Shown in pieces: positions 14,243 through 23,300 of a DNA stretch of 64,000 bases. The notes beneath the pieces were generated by a model, which worked only from the letters and a program-made list of their open reading frames with translations, was not told the DNA's origin and searched no databases. The position numbers were made by a program, and so were the translations under genes. Every line of letters starts with the position of its first letter. Position 1 is the first letter of the stretch. Source of the stretch: Spirosoma sp. SC4-14 (lineage in GTDB: Bacteria; Bacteroidota; Bacteroidia; Cytophagales; Spirosomataceae); the NCBI RefSeq assembly GCF_037201965.1, contig NZ_CP147518.1:1611001-1675000 (forward strand), read 5' to 3'.

Positions 14243-17092
14243 CTAATCGAAAAGTTGGACTGTAATGGGCACAAACAGGGGTGATTTTCCGGCTTTTTCG
14301 TTCTTGAAAACAAAAAACAAATCGTGCTGGCCGGAAACAGGGGTAAGCGTCACTTTGGCAATGCTGGGCTTGAACATATCGGCCGGATCTTTGCTTTCGT
14401 TAGGCAACAACTCCTCGGTTTGTCCCAGAAGCTGGCCCGTTGGCGAGTCGATCCGTATTTCGACCCGTCCACCCACGGCAATGAGTTGGGCTTTGGGTAC
14501 GGCTACCGCAAATTCCATTGCTTTGATGCCTGTGAGGTCGAGCTGATCAAACTTCACATAGGTATCGCTAGCCATCACGACAACCAGCGGATAGGGCTGA
14601 GTTCCCATTTTAAAGAGCGTAATTCCCTTCGACTGGCTGTTGCTCGAACCCATGGCCAGCATCGGGTTGTGCAGAATCAGCACCTGTTCCGATGTCTGAG
14701 CGGGCAACCCATTGGCTCCTTTATCTTTGTAGGATGCCTGTAAGACCAGATCGCCTTTTGCATTTTTGTCGGGCGTATAGGTTCCGGTTGTAGGTAGCAA
14801 GGGTGTTGCGAGCTGTTTATCTGACAGTGTCAGAATATATTTAACAATTTCGCTCGCATCGCCCGTCCCCAGTTGAGGATGAGCCGTCATAATAGCGTCG
14901 CCCCAAACACCGCCACCGCCTTTGATTATCTTGTTCGATAAACTGGCTACGGCATTCGCATCTCCTTTATAGCGTTTCGCTACATCGGCAAACGAAGGGC
15001 CCACCGATTTTTTATCGGTAAAGTGGCAGGCTTTGCAGTCGCTCTTCTCCATCAGCACTTTACCCGTTCCCAGATAAGTCGCTTCGGAAAATTTATGGCC
15101 AGCTTCGCTCACAGCCTGAGCATTAGCTTCGTTCTGGAAGCTGGCTCGTACTAATACCTGTTTGGGCAGAATTTTCCCTGAACCAGCCCCCGACTTAGCC
15201 AGCGTGCCATCTTCTTTATCGGTTACGTTAACATTGTAGGCTATCGGTTGGTCGGGAAAGTAGAAGCTTTTATTTCCTTTCGTAATGTTCAGCGTTACAC
15301 TCGGTGGCTGGTTTCCCGCCAGGATTGTTAACTCCTGTGAGTCTTTCAGACCGTGGGAGTCGGTAACCGTAAGCACCGCTTTGTATTGCCCCGCTTTCTG
15401 GAAGGTAAAGCTTGGGTTCATTTCGTTCAATACCGTAGGTTGCCCACCCGCTTTGTTAACGATTTTCCACTGATAGGTCAGCGCATCGCCGTCGAAATCT
15501 TTCGTTCCTGCCGACGATAAATTGACTTTTAGCGGTACGGCGCCCACCGTCTGATTGGCAGTAACCTGCACATTCGGTTTACGATTTCCGGCGTTGAATT
15601 CAATACGCACCAACCGCGAATCGTCGTTTTTGAGAAACCAGCCCGTTCCGTATTCGAGAACATACAAATCGCCATTGGGTCCAAAAGCCATATCGATCGG
15701 ATGGCTGAACGGCATCTTGGGCACGAAGCGTTCCAGGTTGGTCATGTCGCCTTTGTCGTTGAAACTGACAGTCAGAATCATGTCGCGCATCCATTCATAC
15801 AAAAACACCTTACCGTTATAATAGTCGGGAAAAGGGCGTTTGGCATTTTTGAAATCGTCCTTATAGTAGACAGGGCCTGCCATTGCACTCCGGCCACCCG
15901 TACCCATAATTGGAAATTTCCTGCTTTCGGATGCTGGGTAGTAGATCAGCGCAGGCTGAGCAGGAGGGAGGTCGCGCAGGCCGGTGTTGTTTGGCGAATC
16001 GTTGAACGGATGGGCCGGATCGAACTTTGCACCCGATTTGCCAGTTGCAAAATCGACGTCGTTATAGGCTTTGTTGTCGCCCACAAAATAGGGCCAGCCG
16101 AAGTTACCCGGTTTGCGGGCCTGGTTGTATTCGTCTTCGGCTGTGGGCCCAACACCGGCCGAATCGACGCCGGCATCGGGACCTACATCGCCCCAATACA
16201 CATAGCCATTGTGCTTATCGACCGAAATACGGTAGGGGTTCCGATGGCCCATCGTGTAGATTTCGGGTCGGGTATGTCCTCCATCTCCCGAAGGAGGAGG
16301 ATTTGTCGCCGACCAGCCTTTAGTTCCCCCTTTGGGGGCGGAGGGGGCTTGAAATAAATTGCCCTCCGGGATGGTGTAGGTGCCGTCGGGTTCGGGATGG
16401 ATACGCAGGATTTTACCGCGCAGATCGTTGGTATTACCCGACGATTTCTGGGCATCCCATGGACTGCGGCCGGGCCGTTCGTCGATAGGTGCGTAGAGCG
16501 TAGCGCGGGGACTGGTGTTGTCGCCCGTGGAGAGGTAGAGGTTGCCCTCGCGGTCCCAGTCGATTGAGCCCCCCGTATGGCAGCACTGTTCGCGCTGAAC
16601 AGGTACCTCCAGCAGTACTTTTTTAGACGACATCACCAACTCGTCGCCCATCAGTTCATAGCGGGTTAGGCTATTTTTGGGTTCTTCGCCCGCTGGTGAG
16701 TAGTATAGATATATCCAGTGATTCTTTGCGAAGTTAGGATCAATAGTTACCCCCAGTAATCCATCTTCTGCTTCCGTTTCATGGCCTTCTTTATCTTTAT
16801 ACTTTGTGCTAACCGGAATGGTTGCTATTGTTTTCAACTGCTTTGTTGTGGGCGAATAAATCCGAACATCGCCATGTCGTTCAACCAGCAATACGCGTTC
16901 GTCGGGCAGGATGGCCATTTCGAGCGGTTCGTTCAGTTTTTCGGCCAGCACTACTTTGGTGAATCGATTTTCGTCGGGAGGTCCCCCCGTATCGAAAGCG
17001 GGCCGGGCCGAATAGGCCCATAGTCCAAAAGCACCTATGCACAAAGCTGCCACCGTTTGGTAAGGCTTCAGCAGGAAGACGTTGCTTTTCAT
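14243..17092 (-). CDS. PQQ-dependent sugar dehydrogenase with PKD, cytochrome c and C-terminal binding domains
   Basis: A 949-aa exported multidomain protein. After an N-terminal signal (about 1-30) comes a sorbosone/glucose dehydrogenase six-bladed propeller (about 40-500; ILPDERVLLVERHGDVRIYS, EDGLLGVTIDPNF, TRPEIYTMGHRNPYRISVD, DMAFGPNGDLYVLEYG). A PKD domain follows (about 505-595; FDGDALTYQWKI, AGQYKAVLTVTDSHG). A monohaem cytochrome c has the CKACH haem site at about 684-688, and a C-terminal β-sandwich looks like a CBM6-type module. Electrons from sugar oxidation would pass from PQQ to its own haem. Odd: residues about 248-274 are an insertion between GNLF and TRPEIY, encoded by a palindromic repeat (16275-16352). 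It is first gene of the set and divergent from the Nudix regulator. Confidence 0.92.
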   Translation of the reverse strand: MKSNVFLLKPYQTVAALCIGAFGLWAYSARPAFDTGGPPDENRFTKVVLAEKLNEPLEMAILPDERVLLVERHGDVRIYSPTTKQLKTIATIPVSTKYKDKEGHETEAEDGLLGVTIDPNFAKNHWIYLYYSPAGEEPKNSLTRYELMGDELVMSSKKVLLEVPVQREQCCHTGGSIDWDREGNLYLSTGDNTSPRATLYAPIDERPGRSPWDAQKSSGNTNDLRGKILRIHPEPDGTYTIPEGNLFQAPSAPKGGTKGWSATNPPPSGDGGHTRPEIYTMGHRNPYRISVDKHNGYVYWGDVGPDAGVDSAGVGPTAEDEYNQARKPGNFGWPYFVGDNKAYNDVDFATGKSGAKFDPAHPFNDSPNNTGLRDLPPAQPALIYYPASESRKFPIMGTGGRSAMAGPVYYKDDFKNAKRPFPDYYNGKVFLYEWMRDMILTVSFNDKGDMTNLERFVPKMPFSHPIDMAFGPNGDLYVLEYGTGWFLKNDDSRLVRIEFNAGNRKPNVQVTANQTVGAVPLKVNLSSAGTKDFDGDALTYQWKIVNKAGGQPTVLNEMNPSFTFQKAGQYKAVLTVTDSHGLKDSQELTILAGNQPPSVTLNITKGNKSFYFPDQPIAYNVNVTDKEDGTLAKSGAGSGKILPKQVLVRASFQNEANAQAVSEAGHKFSEATYLGTGKVLMEKSDCKACHFTDKKSVGPSFADVAKRYKGDANAVASLSNKIIKGGGGVWGDAIMTAHPQLGTGDASEIVKYILTLSDKQLATPLLPTTGTYTPDKNAKGDLVLQASYKDKGANGLPAQTSEQVLILHNPMLAMGSSNSQSKGITLFKMGTQPYPLVVVMASDTYVKFDQLDLTGIKAMEFAVAVPKAQLIAVGGRVEIRIDSPTGQLLGQTEELLPNESKDPADMFKPSIAKVTLTPVSGQHDLFFVFKNEKAGKSPLFVPITVQLFD
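16275..16352. repeat. palindromic repeat inserted in frame inside the PQQ dehydrogenase gene
   Basis: TCCTCCATCTCCCGAAGGAG followed by GAGGATTTGTCGCCGACCAG and TTCCCCCTTTGGGGGCGGAG. This is a G/C-rich element with two palindromic cores, and it shares the CCCCCTTT-GGGGCGG core with the repeat at 37746-37825. It is translated as about 26 extra residues between two conserved blocks of the propeller without breaking the frame. Confidence 0.75.
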
Positions 17093-17136
17093 TATTAATG
17101 CGTAGTTTCAACACAATAATAAGTAAATTTTTTCAA

Positions 17137-17153
17137 TGTGTATTTGTTACACA
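17137..17153. promoter_or_regulatory. operator candidate TGTGTA-N5-TACACA
   Basis: Perfect 6-bp inverted repeat with a 5-bp spacer, centred in the 86-bp region between the divergent PQQ-dehydrogenase (ATG 17092) and Nudix-regulator (ATG 17179) genes. The position suits autoregulation by the regulator and control of the dehydrogenase set (inference). Confidence 0.5.
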
Positions 17154-17178
17154 CTATTTATTTTTTTACTTTTTCGTT

Positions 17179-17952
17179 ATGGAGTACAAAAAAGAACTAC
17201 AGCGTATGATTGCTGAGTTTAGGACGCTTTATCTTTCTTCGGTATCTATTGACTGCGTTATCTTTGGTTTTCATGACGGGCAGCTAAAAGTTTTGTTATT
17301 ACGCTGGAAAGGAACCAACGACTGGTGTTTGCCTGGCGGAAGAATTCGTCACGAAGAGAATATGGACGACGCTGCGCATCGGAGCCTCCGCGAGCGAACC
17401 GGGCTAAGCGAAATTTTTTTGCAGCAGTTTCACACTTTTGGCGATGTAGAACGCTATAAAAACTGGAGCAAACAGGAAACGCTGACCAAACTGGGGCTAC
17501 CCGAAGAAGCCAGTCGGGAGATTGTTAATCGGGATGTATCGGTAGGCTATTATGCACTGGTTGAGTTTGCCGATGCAACGCCTACGCCCGATTTTTTTAC
17601 GGATGAGTGCCGTTGGTGGGATATCGATCAGATTCCGCTGCTTTTGTTCGATCACAACGAGATGATTAGTCTGGCACTGAAAACGCTACGTCGGCAACTC
17701 AGCTATCAGCCAATTGGTTATAAACTGCTGCCCGACAAATTTACGATGCCCGATTTGCAGCAATTGTATGAAACCATTCTGGGCCAGTCGCTCGACCGTC
17801 GAAATTTTCAGAAACGAATGCTGGGCTATGGGGTTCTGGAACGGTTGGACGAACGCAAAACGGGGGGGGCCCATAAAGCTCCTTATCTATATCGTTTCGA
17901 TAAGGAAAAATATGAAAAAGCCCTTGCCGATGAGAGTTTATTTGTTGGGTAA
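17179..17952 (+). CDS. Nudix-domain winged-helix transcriptional regulator (NrtR/AraR type)
   Basis: A 257-aa protein with an N-terminal Nudix domain (SVSIDCVIFGFHDGQLKVLL, about 22-41; WCLPGGRIRHEE, about 49-60) and a C-terminal winged helix (FTMPDLQQLYETILGQSLDR, NFQKRMLGYGVLER). The Nudix box reads RSLRERTGL instead of REUxEExGU, so two of three catalytic Glu are lost. This fits a ligand-sensing repressor rather than a hydrolase. Nudix regulators of this build control NAD or pentose genes in other bacteria; in Bacteroidota some control arabinose use. ATG 17179 gives MEYKKELQRM; upstream codons are AT-rich promoter sequence. It is divergent from the PQQ-dehydrogenase set. Confidence 0.88.
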   Translation: MEYKKELQRMIAEFRTLYLSSVSIDCVIFGFHDGQLKVLLLRWKGTNDWCLPGGRIRHEENMDDAAHRSLRERTGLSEIFLQQFHTFGDVERYKNWSKQETLTKLGLPEEASREIVNRDVSVGYYALVEFADATPTPDFFTDECRWWDIDQIPLLLFDHNEMISLALKTLRRQLSYQPIGYKLLPDKFTMPDLQQLYETILGQSLDRRNFQKRMLGYGVLERLDERKTGGAHKAPYLYRFDKEKYEKALADESLFVG

Positions 17953-18077
17953 GGCAGAGGGCACTTCTGATACTGGGGGTCATTTCTGATAAATATGTAA
18001 GTGCGGCAGCTCATTGCCGAACACTCAATACGGCCTTTTTTTTATTTATCTCCCCGAAAAAATGCTTTTTTAGAGGG

Positions 18078-19574
18078 ATGAAGCACTATTTCCTCTTTTT
18101 TATACTATACGTTTTACCCTGCTACACAACTTGTGCACAATCGAAAAGTCAATATCAGGTCTATGTAGAAGCAGGTGGTTTGGTTGCTTCATCTGAGCGA
18201 ACCCCCTTCTGGTTGCGAGCCAATCAGTTCGGAACGGTTCCCTATTCGGCTCCCAATGGCTCACTTCGAACCGGTATTGCCGGTTCTATTCTCTTAACCG
18301 ACACAGCGGGGGCCTATGCACGGAAGGCGCCGAGTCGGGCCTGGATACTCAGCTATGGTGCCGAAGCAATTGCTAATGCCACTCAGGAAAGCCAGTTGCT
18401 GGCACCAGAATATTATGTAAAACTGGCGCATCGGCAAATTCAGTTTGTGGTTGGTCGTCGTCGCGAAGTAATTGGGTTAGTCGATACACTGCTTACGTCG
18501 GGATCGTATTCCTGGTCGGGGAATGCGTTGCCGATTCCGAAAATACAGTTCGGTACGAAGGGGTTTGCACCGCTGGGCCGAAGGCAGTGGCTGGCTATTA
18601 ATGCGTTTATAGCACACGGCTGGTTTGCCAATACGAACTATATGCAGCATTCATACCTGCATCAGAAATCAGTTATTTTTCGGGTTGGAAAACCCTCATC
18701 GACAGTACGGGCCTACATAGGGCTTAATCATAATGCACAGTGGGCTGGCCATTCCAATTATCTGGACTATCATTATGCCGTGGATGGCCAGTTGCCGAAT
18801 CAACTGCGCGATTTTCCGAATGTACTCTTTGCCATTCGGATCGGTGGCGTAAATAATCCGCGCGTTACATCGTTTGATTACGTTAATTTGTACGGCAATC
18901 ACGTTGGTAGTACCGATTTTGGTCTCGAATTGCGATTGGCGGCTGTTCATCTTATGCTTTATCACCAGCATAGTTTCGATGATGCATCGGGGGTAATGAT
19001 GCAAAATATTCCAGATGGCTTAACGGGGCTTCGAATTCAGCCGCGTCAGCATGGATCTTCGGCGTTTCGGGTCGACGACCTACTGATCGAATTTCTGTCG
19101 ACACTCAACCAAAGTGGGCCATCGTTTTATCAGGATAATACGCATACAAAGGGTGCCGATAACTACTTTAACAATGGTCAGTATCAGGAGGGTTGGGTCT
19201 ATAAAGGCCACATTATTGGTACACCTTTCATCACCCGCCGACAGGACGTGAAACCCGAACTGCAGAACAATACGAAGTGGGCAATCAACAATAACCGAGT
19301 TCAGATGGCGCACATTGGCATTCGGGCAACTGTTGCGAACCGGCTACAGTTGCTGGCGAAAATGTCGTACAGCCGGAATCTGGGCGTGCCTGGCGAACCG
19401 CTGCCCGGAACACCAACCCAGTGGGCGTCGTTAGTACAAGTAGGAATGCCGCTATCCTGGCTTGGTGGTATGTCGTTAACGGCATCGGTTGCGGCTGATG
19501 TAGGGCAATTATATGTCAATAGTATTGGCGGTTATGTTGGCTTACGTAAAACTGTCTGGCAGCGTGGGAACTAG
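18078..19574 (+). CDS. capsule assembly Wzi family outer-membrane protein
   Basis: A 498-aa protein with a Sec signal (HYFLFFILYVLPCYTTCAQ, cleavage after CAQ) and the Bacteroidota Wzi-like start VEAGGLVASSERTPFWLRAN followed by QFGTVP. Many alternating-hydrophobic strands follow (AWILSYGAEAIANA, IQFVVGRRREVIGLV, GSTDFGLELRLAAVHLMLYH), and it ends WQRGN. This is the pattern of an 18-strand β-barrel; Wzi in E. coli anchors capsule at the cell surface. No other capsule gene is near, so its partner polysaccharide is unknown. The ATG is preceded by AGAGGG, a rare recognisable Shine-Dalgarno site here. Confidence 0.85.
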   Translation: MKHYFLFFILYVLPCYTTCAQSKSQYQVYVEAGGLVASSERTPFWLRANQFGTVPYSAPNGSLRTGIAGSILLTDTAGAYARKAPSRAWILSYGAEAIANATQESQLLAPEYYVKLAHRQIQFVVGRRREVIGLVDTLLTSGSYSWSGNALPIPKIQFGTKGFAPLGRRQWLAINAFIAHGWFANTNYMQHSYLHQKSVIFRVGKPSSTVRAYIGLNHNAQWAGHSNYLDYHYAVDGQLPNQLRDFPNVLFAIRIGGVNNPRVTSFDYVNLYGNHVGSTDFGLELRLAAVHLMLYHQHSFDDASGVMMQNIPDGLTGLRIQPRQHGSSAFRVDDLLIEFLSTLNQSGPSFYQDNTHTKGADNYFNNGQYQEGWVYKGHIIGTPFITRRQDVKPELQNNTKWAINNNRVQMAHIGIRATVANRLQLLAKMSYSRNLGVPGEPLPGTPTQWASLVQVGMPLSWLGGMSLTASVAADVGQLYVNSIGGYVGLRKTVWQRGN

Positions 19575-19688
19575 GTGTAAACAGAGAATAAAAATTGTTT
19601 AACAGATACTACTCGACAAAATCTATACGTTAGCAAAAAACCTTCCATCTTCTGGGTGGTTAAACAAGCCGTAACAGTACAAAATAGT

Positions 19689-20648
19689 ATGAATACTTTA
19701 ATTCGTTTGGCGCTCGATCGGACGCCTAATACCAACCACACCGGATTTTACGTCGCTCTTGCCAATGGCTTATATCAGGAGGCTGGCCTGGACGTTGACT
19801 TTATTTCACCCGATCAGGATAATTACCAGATTATGCCTGCCCGCCGGGTAGCTCATGGCAAATGCGATCTGGCCATAACTCCTTCCGAGAGCATCATTAG
19901 TTATCAGACGAATGGTACGCCACTCATGGCTGTTGCAACGGTACTGGCTCGCGACATCAGTGCCATTATGACGCTTAAGGAAAGCGGTATCGAACGGCCA
20001 CGGCAACTGGATGGGAAAGTCTACGCTTCCTATGGCGCCCGTTATGAAGAGGATATTATTCGGCAACTTATTTTGAACGATGAGGGCCGCGGTCAGTTTG
20101 TTGCTCATAAAACGGCCTGGTCGAGCATTTGGCGGTCGTTGTTGACGCGCGAAGTCGATGCGGCCTGGTTTTGGTTAACCTGGGAAGGAGTCAGAGCCGA
20201 TATCGACGGGGTCGATCTAAACCAGTTTTTGTTCGACGATTACGAAATTCCCTATAGCTATAACCCTATACTGACTGCCCGCCGTGATTGGGCCGAACAG
20301 AATGCCGATGCGTTACGTCGGTTTTTGGCTGCTACTTCGGCTGGTTTCCGATTTGCGGTTAAAAAGCCGGACGAAGCCGCTCGGTTGCTGATGAAAACAG
20401 CTAACCACCCAGCACTGGCCGATCGTAATTTTGTGGAACAAAGCCAGCAAATGGTTTCGGGATACTACCTCGATGGTGAAGGCCACTGGGGATTTATGCA
20501 CAGAGGAGTGTGGACTTCCTTTGTGAACTGGATGATCCGCAATCGGATGTTAACCGACCGAAACGGCGAACTAATTCTTCATATGGATGCGGAAACGCTG
20601 TTTACGAACGAATACCTGGAGAATATGTCCGTTGTAATTCGTTTGTAA
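19689..20648 (+). CDS. THI5/NMT1-like ABC-type substrate-binding-fold protein without signal peptide
   Basis: A 319-aa protein of the NMT1/THI5-like family (periplasmic-binding-protein type II fold). The start IRLALDRTPNTNHTGFYVAL then ANGLYQEAGLDVDFISP is the family opening, and FTNEYLE near the end matches the family's terminal helix. Bacterial relatives (ThiY) bind pyrimidine precursors of thiamin; yeast Thi5 makes HMP-P from its own His and PLP. Here no signal peptide or lipobox is seen, the Cys-rich CCCFC motif and the substrate-His segment of Thi5 are absent, and no permease or ATPase gene is adjacent. No TPP-riboswitch-like leader is seen. Cytoplasmic binding protein or enzyme of unknown substrate. 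Confidence 0.78.
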   Translation: MNTLIRLALDRTPNTNHTGFYVALANGLYQEAGLDVDFISPDQDNYQIMPARRVAHGKCDLAITPSESIISYQTNGTPLMAVATVLARDISAIMTLKESGIERPRQLDGKVYASYGARYEEDIIRQLILNDEGRGQFVAHKTAWSSIWRSLLTREVDAAWFWLTWEGVRADIDGVDLNQFLFDDYEIPYSYNPILTARRDWAEQNADALRRFLAATSAGFRFAVKKPDEAARLLMKTANHPALADRNFVEQSQQMVSGYYLDGEGHWGFMHRGVWTSFVNWMIRNRMLTDRNGELILHMDAETLFTNEYLENMSVVIRL

Positions 20649-20669
20649 GAACGTATTTTTTGCGAAGGG

Positions 20670-21650
20670 TTATCCTCCAATTGTCGACATCGATTCGGTA
20701 ACGGCATCGCGGCTTTGTTCAGCTTCGAATCCGTTGGCGGGTCGATGGGCAAAGGCAGTTAAAAAAGCTTTCGTTAGGTCTTCGTCCGAAGCTCCCGATC
20801 GGATAAGCGCCCGAATGTCGAGTATGCCATTGTCATACAGGCAGGTTTTGAGCGTTCCCTGAGCGGTTAGCCGAATGCGATTACAGGTGCCACAGAACGT
20901 ACGGCTGAAAGCCGCAATGACACCAATAGTGCCCTGATGGCCCGGAATCTGGTAATTATTCGATGTGGAATAGGGTGGATCAGGAAGTTTTTTGAGATCG
21001 GGGTACGTTGCCCGAATTTCGTCGATAATACGCCGATGGGTCCAGTGTAAGACCGGATAGTGGTTTCCTTCGCCATTGAATGGCATTTCTTCAATAAACC
21101 GTACATCAACGGGCATTGTCCGGGTTAGCTCCGACAACGGAATCAGATCCTGGGTGTTTTGCCCATCCATCACAACGGCATTGATTTTAGTCTGAATACC
21201 TGCCTGTAGCAGAGCATCGAGCGTTTTCAGTACGGCAGGCAGTTCGTCGCGCCGGGTAATTTGCCGGAACCGGTCGCGGTCGAGGGTATCCAGACTCAAA
21301 TTAACCGATTGTACACCCAGTGCCGCCAGATCAGCTACATGAGGAGCTGTGAGAACACCGTTGGTTGTCAGAGTAAGCTCGTTTACTCCATCTATTCGGG
21401 ACAGGCGGTGCAGGAAGTCCATCAAGCCCGCCCGCACAAACGGTTCGCCACCCGTTATTCTGACTTTCTGAATCCCCAGCCGAGCCAGTACGGCTACAAT
21501 CCGCTCCATTTCCTCATACGTAAGCAGGTGATGCTTCGGTAAGTATTTAATACCTTCTTCGGGCATACAGTAAAAACACCGCAAATTACAGCGGTCTGTT
21601 ACGGCAAGCCGAAGATAGGAAATAGGGCGATTGTGGTTATCGTAGATCAT
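20670..21650 (-). CDS. moaA: GTP 3',8-cyclase MoaA (molybdenum cofactor biosynthesis)
   Basis: A 326-aa radical SAM enzyme. The N-terminal cluster motif is CNLRCFYC (CxxxCxxC) within LRLAVTDRCNLRCFYCMPEE, followed by RITGGEPFVRAGL and NLSLDTLDRDRF. The C-terminal second cluster is CGTCNRIRLTAQGTLKTCL, and the protein ends in the conserved Gly-Gly (STIGG). MoaA converts GTP to 3',8-cyclo-7,8-dihydro-GTP with MoaC. Length is normal. I chose ATG 21650 (MIYDNHNRPISYLRL); the frame is open 14 codons further. No other moa gene is adjacent. It converges on the THI5-like gene, with 21 bp between stops. Confidence 0.97.
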   Translation of the reverse strand: MIYDNHNRPISYLRLAVTDRCNLRCFYCMPEEGIKYLPKHHLLTYEEMERIVAVLARLGIQKVRITGGEPFVRAGLMDFLHRLSRIDGVNELTLTTNGVLTAPHVADLAALGVQSVNLSLDTLDRDRFRQITRRDELPAVLKTLDALLQAGIQTKINAVVMDGQNTQDLIPLSELTRTMPVDVRFIEEMPFNGEGNHYPVLHWTHRRIIDEIRATYPDLKKLPDPPYSTSNNYQIPGHQGTIGVIAAFSRTFCGTCNRIRLTAQGTLKTCLYDNGILDIRALIRSGASDEDLTKAFLTAFAHRPANGFEAEQSRDAVTESMSTIGG

Positions 21651-21755
21651 ACAGCTATCGGACCAACACAAAAATACAGATTTTGATTGCATTCAAGGTC
21701 GGTTTTATCGGCCTATTCGATAAGATGAATAGGCCGGTGAGTCGTTCTTATTTGT

Positions 21756-23102
21756 TTAAACTACGGGCAATTGCCACGAATTGTGGTAGTGCGCCATAAC
21801 CAGATCGTTGGCCTTGGTATCATTAAGAATTTGGTTTTTGGCGTTATCCCAGACAATTTCATGTCCCATCCGGTGGGCTATGTTACCCAGTTGTGCATGT
21901 AGGGCCACAGCTCTTCCTGCATCGACCGGGCAATTGGGTTGCTGACGGTTTCGAATGCATTCAACAAAGTTGAGCGTATGCCGGTCGAGGTCTTTGCCGT
22001 CGCCGTATTGAGGAGGTTGGGCCGGAACGAGATAGGTTCCGGCATCGATTTCGGGCAACACTTCCCACTTGCCCCGGTCGATGACCAGTGTACCCCGATT
22101 GCCAATGAATGCTACACCATGTTCACGATCGTAGGGGCCGCGACCCGTACCCAGCGATTGCTCCCACGAAAGCAGGAAGTTGTCGAACTTATAAATCGTC
22201 TGCATGGTATCGGGCGTTTCGCCATCATGATCTGGAAAGCCAAACCGGCCACCGACAGCAGCTACCGACTTGGGCGCGTTTACCTGCATACCCCACAGGG
22301 CAATATCGATCATGTGTGCTCCCCAGTCGGTCATGAGTCCACCGGCATAGTCCCAGAAATAGCGAAACGTGCCATGAAACCGGTTTCGGTTAAACGGGCG
22401 GCTGGGTGCCGGCCCCAGCCACATGGTGTAGTCGACACCCGCCGGAACGGGTTCATTGGCCACTTTGGGAAATGTTTTGCCATAGGGCATAAAAGCCCAT
22501 GTCTTTACAGAGCGGATAGTTCCTAATTTACCTGAATGAACATAATCGAGGGCGGTTTTCCAGTGATTACCGCTCCGTTGCCACTGACCTACCTGAACAA
22601 TGCGTTTATGTTTATGGGCGGCTGCTACCATCAGATCACACTCCTGAATGGAATTAGCCAGCGGCTTCTCGACATATACATCCTTGCCCGCCTGGCAGGC
22701 ATAGACTGTAGGCAGGCAGTGCCAGTGATCGGGTGTACCAATGATAACAGCGTCGATGTCTTTATTTTCGAGTAGCTTACGGAAATCAGTATAGAGCGTT
22801 ACGTTTTGCGTTTGACCAGTATCTGCATTTCGTTTCTGAAGTTCCGAAGCACGTCTGTTCAATACATTCTGATCAATATCGCAAAGGGCAATACAACGCA
22901 CCCCAGGGTGTTTAAGCATGGAATTCAGGTCGGCCCAGCCCATATTGTTGCAGCCAATAAGGCCAACCGATATAGTGTCGGCAGCAGAAACAGACGAGGA
23001 AATAGGGGAGGCTAGTGCCGAATTGGCCAGTATATTACTTAACCCGCTGCCTAGTGTTAATTGGGCTGTGTTTTGTAAAAATTGTCGTCGTGAAGTTGCC
23101 AT
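21756..23102 (-). CDS. Gfo/Idh/MocA-family oxidoreductase, Tat-exported
   Basis: A 448-aa protein with a Tat signal (SRRQFLQNTAQLTLGSGLSN, cleavage near ALA). Rossmann start ISVGLIGCNNMGWADLNSML, then AVIIGTPDHWHCLPTVYACQ and DVYVEKPLAN with the EKP lysine at about 149. The C-terminal domain carries YAGGLMTDWGAHMIDIALWG, typical of the exported oxidoreductases common in Bacteroidota and Planctomycetes. It probably carries a tightly bound NAD(P) into the periplasm and redox-isomerises sugars. It is the last gene of the long minus-strand catabolic array; the epimerase gene lies 198 bp upstream. Confidence 0.93.
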   Translation of the reverse strand: MATSRRQFLQNTAQLTLGSGLSNILANSALASPISSSVSAADTISVGLIGCNNMGWADLNSMLKHPGVRCIALCDIDQNVLNRRASELQKRNADTGQTQNVTLYTDFRKLLENKDIDAVIIGTPDHWHCLPTVYACQAGKDVYVEKPLANSIQECDLMVAAAHKHKRIVQVGQWQRSGNHWKTALDYVHSGKLGTIRSVKTWAFMPYGKTFPKVANEPVPAGVDYTMWLGPAPSRPFNRNRFHGTFRYFWDYAGGLMTDWGAHMIDIALWGMQVNAPKSVAAVGGRFGFPDHDGETPDTMQTIYKFDNFLLSWEQSLGTGRGPYDREHGVAFIGNRGTLVIDRGKWEVLPEIDAGTYLVPAQPPQYGDGKDLDRHTLNFVECIRNRQQPNCPVDAGRAVALHAQLGNIAHRMGHEIVWDNAKNQILNDTKANDLVMAHYHNSWQLPVV

Positions 23103-23300
23103 CAGAAAGGGATTAAAAGGAATCGTCGTAGGTAAATGCTAGTAAAAGCCAACGACTTACTTTTTCTTTGCTTTCTCATGGGCAGTTCTCTAAACGAGTG
23201 TGCCAGATGAGTTTTTACTGCGGACTAGTGTTAGGTTTACAACCTGACGCGGTTCTTTCGGTACCTGAATGAACAGTCGGAATGGCAAAGCCAGCGAAAA

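Noticed and set aside
19575-19688. TPP riboswitch before the THI5-like gene
   Set aside because: The conserved CUGAGA and ACCUGA elements are absent.
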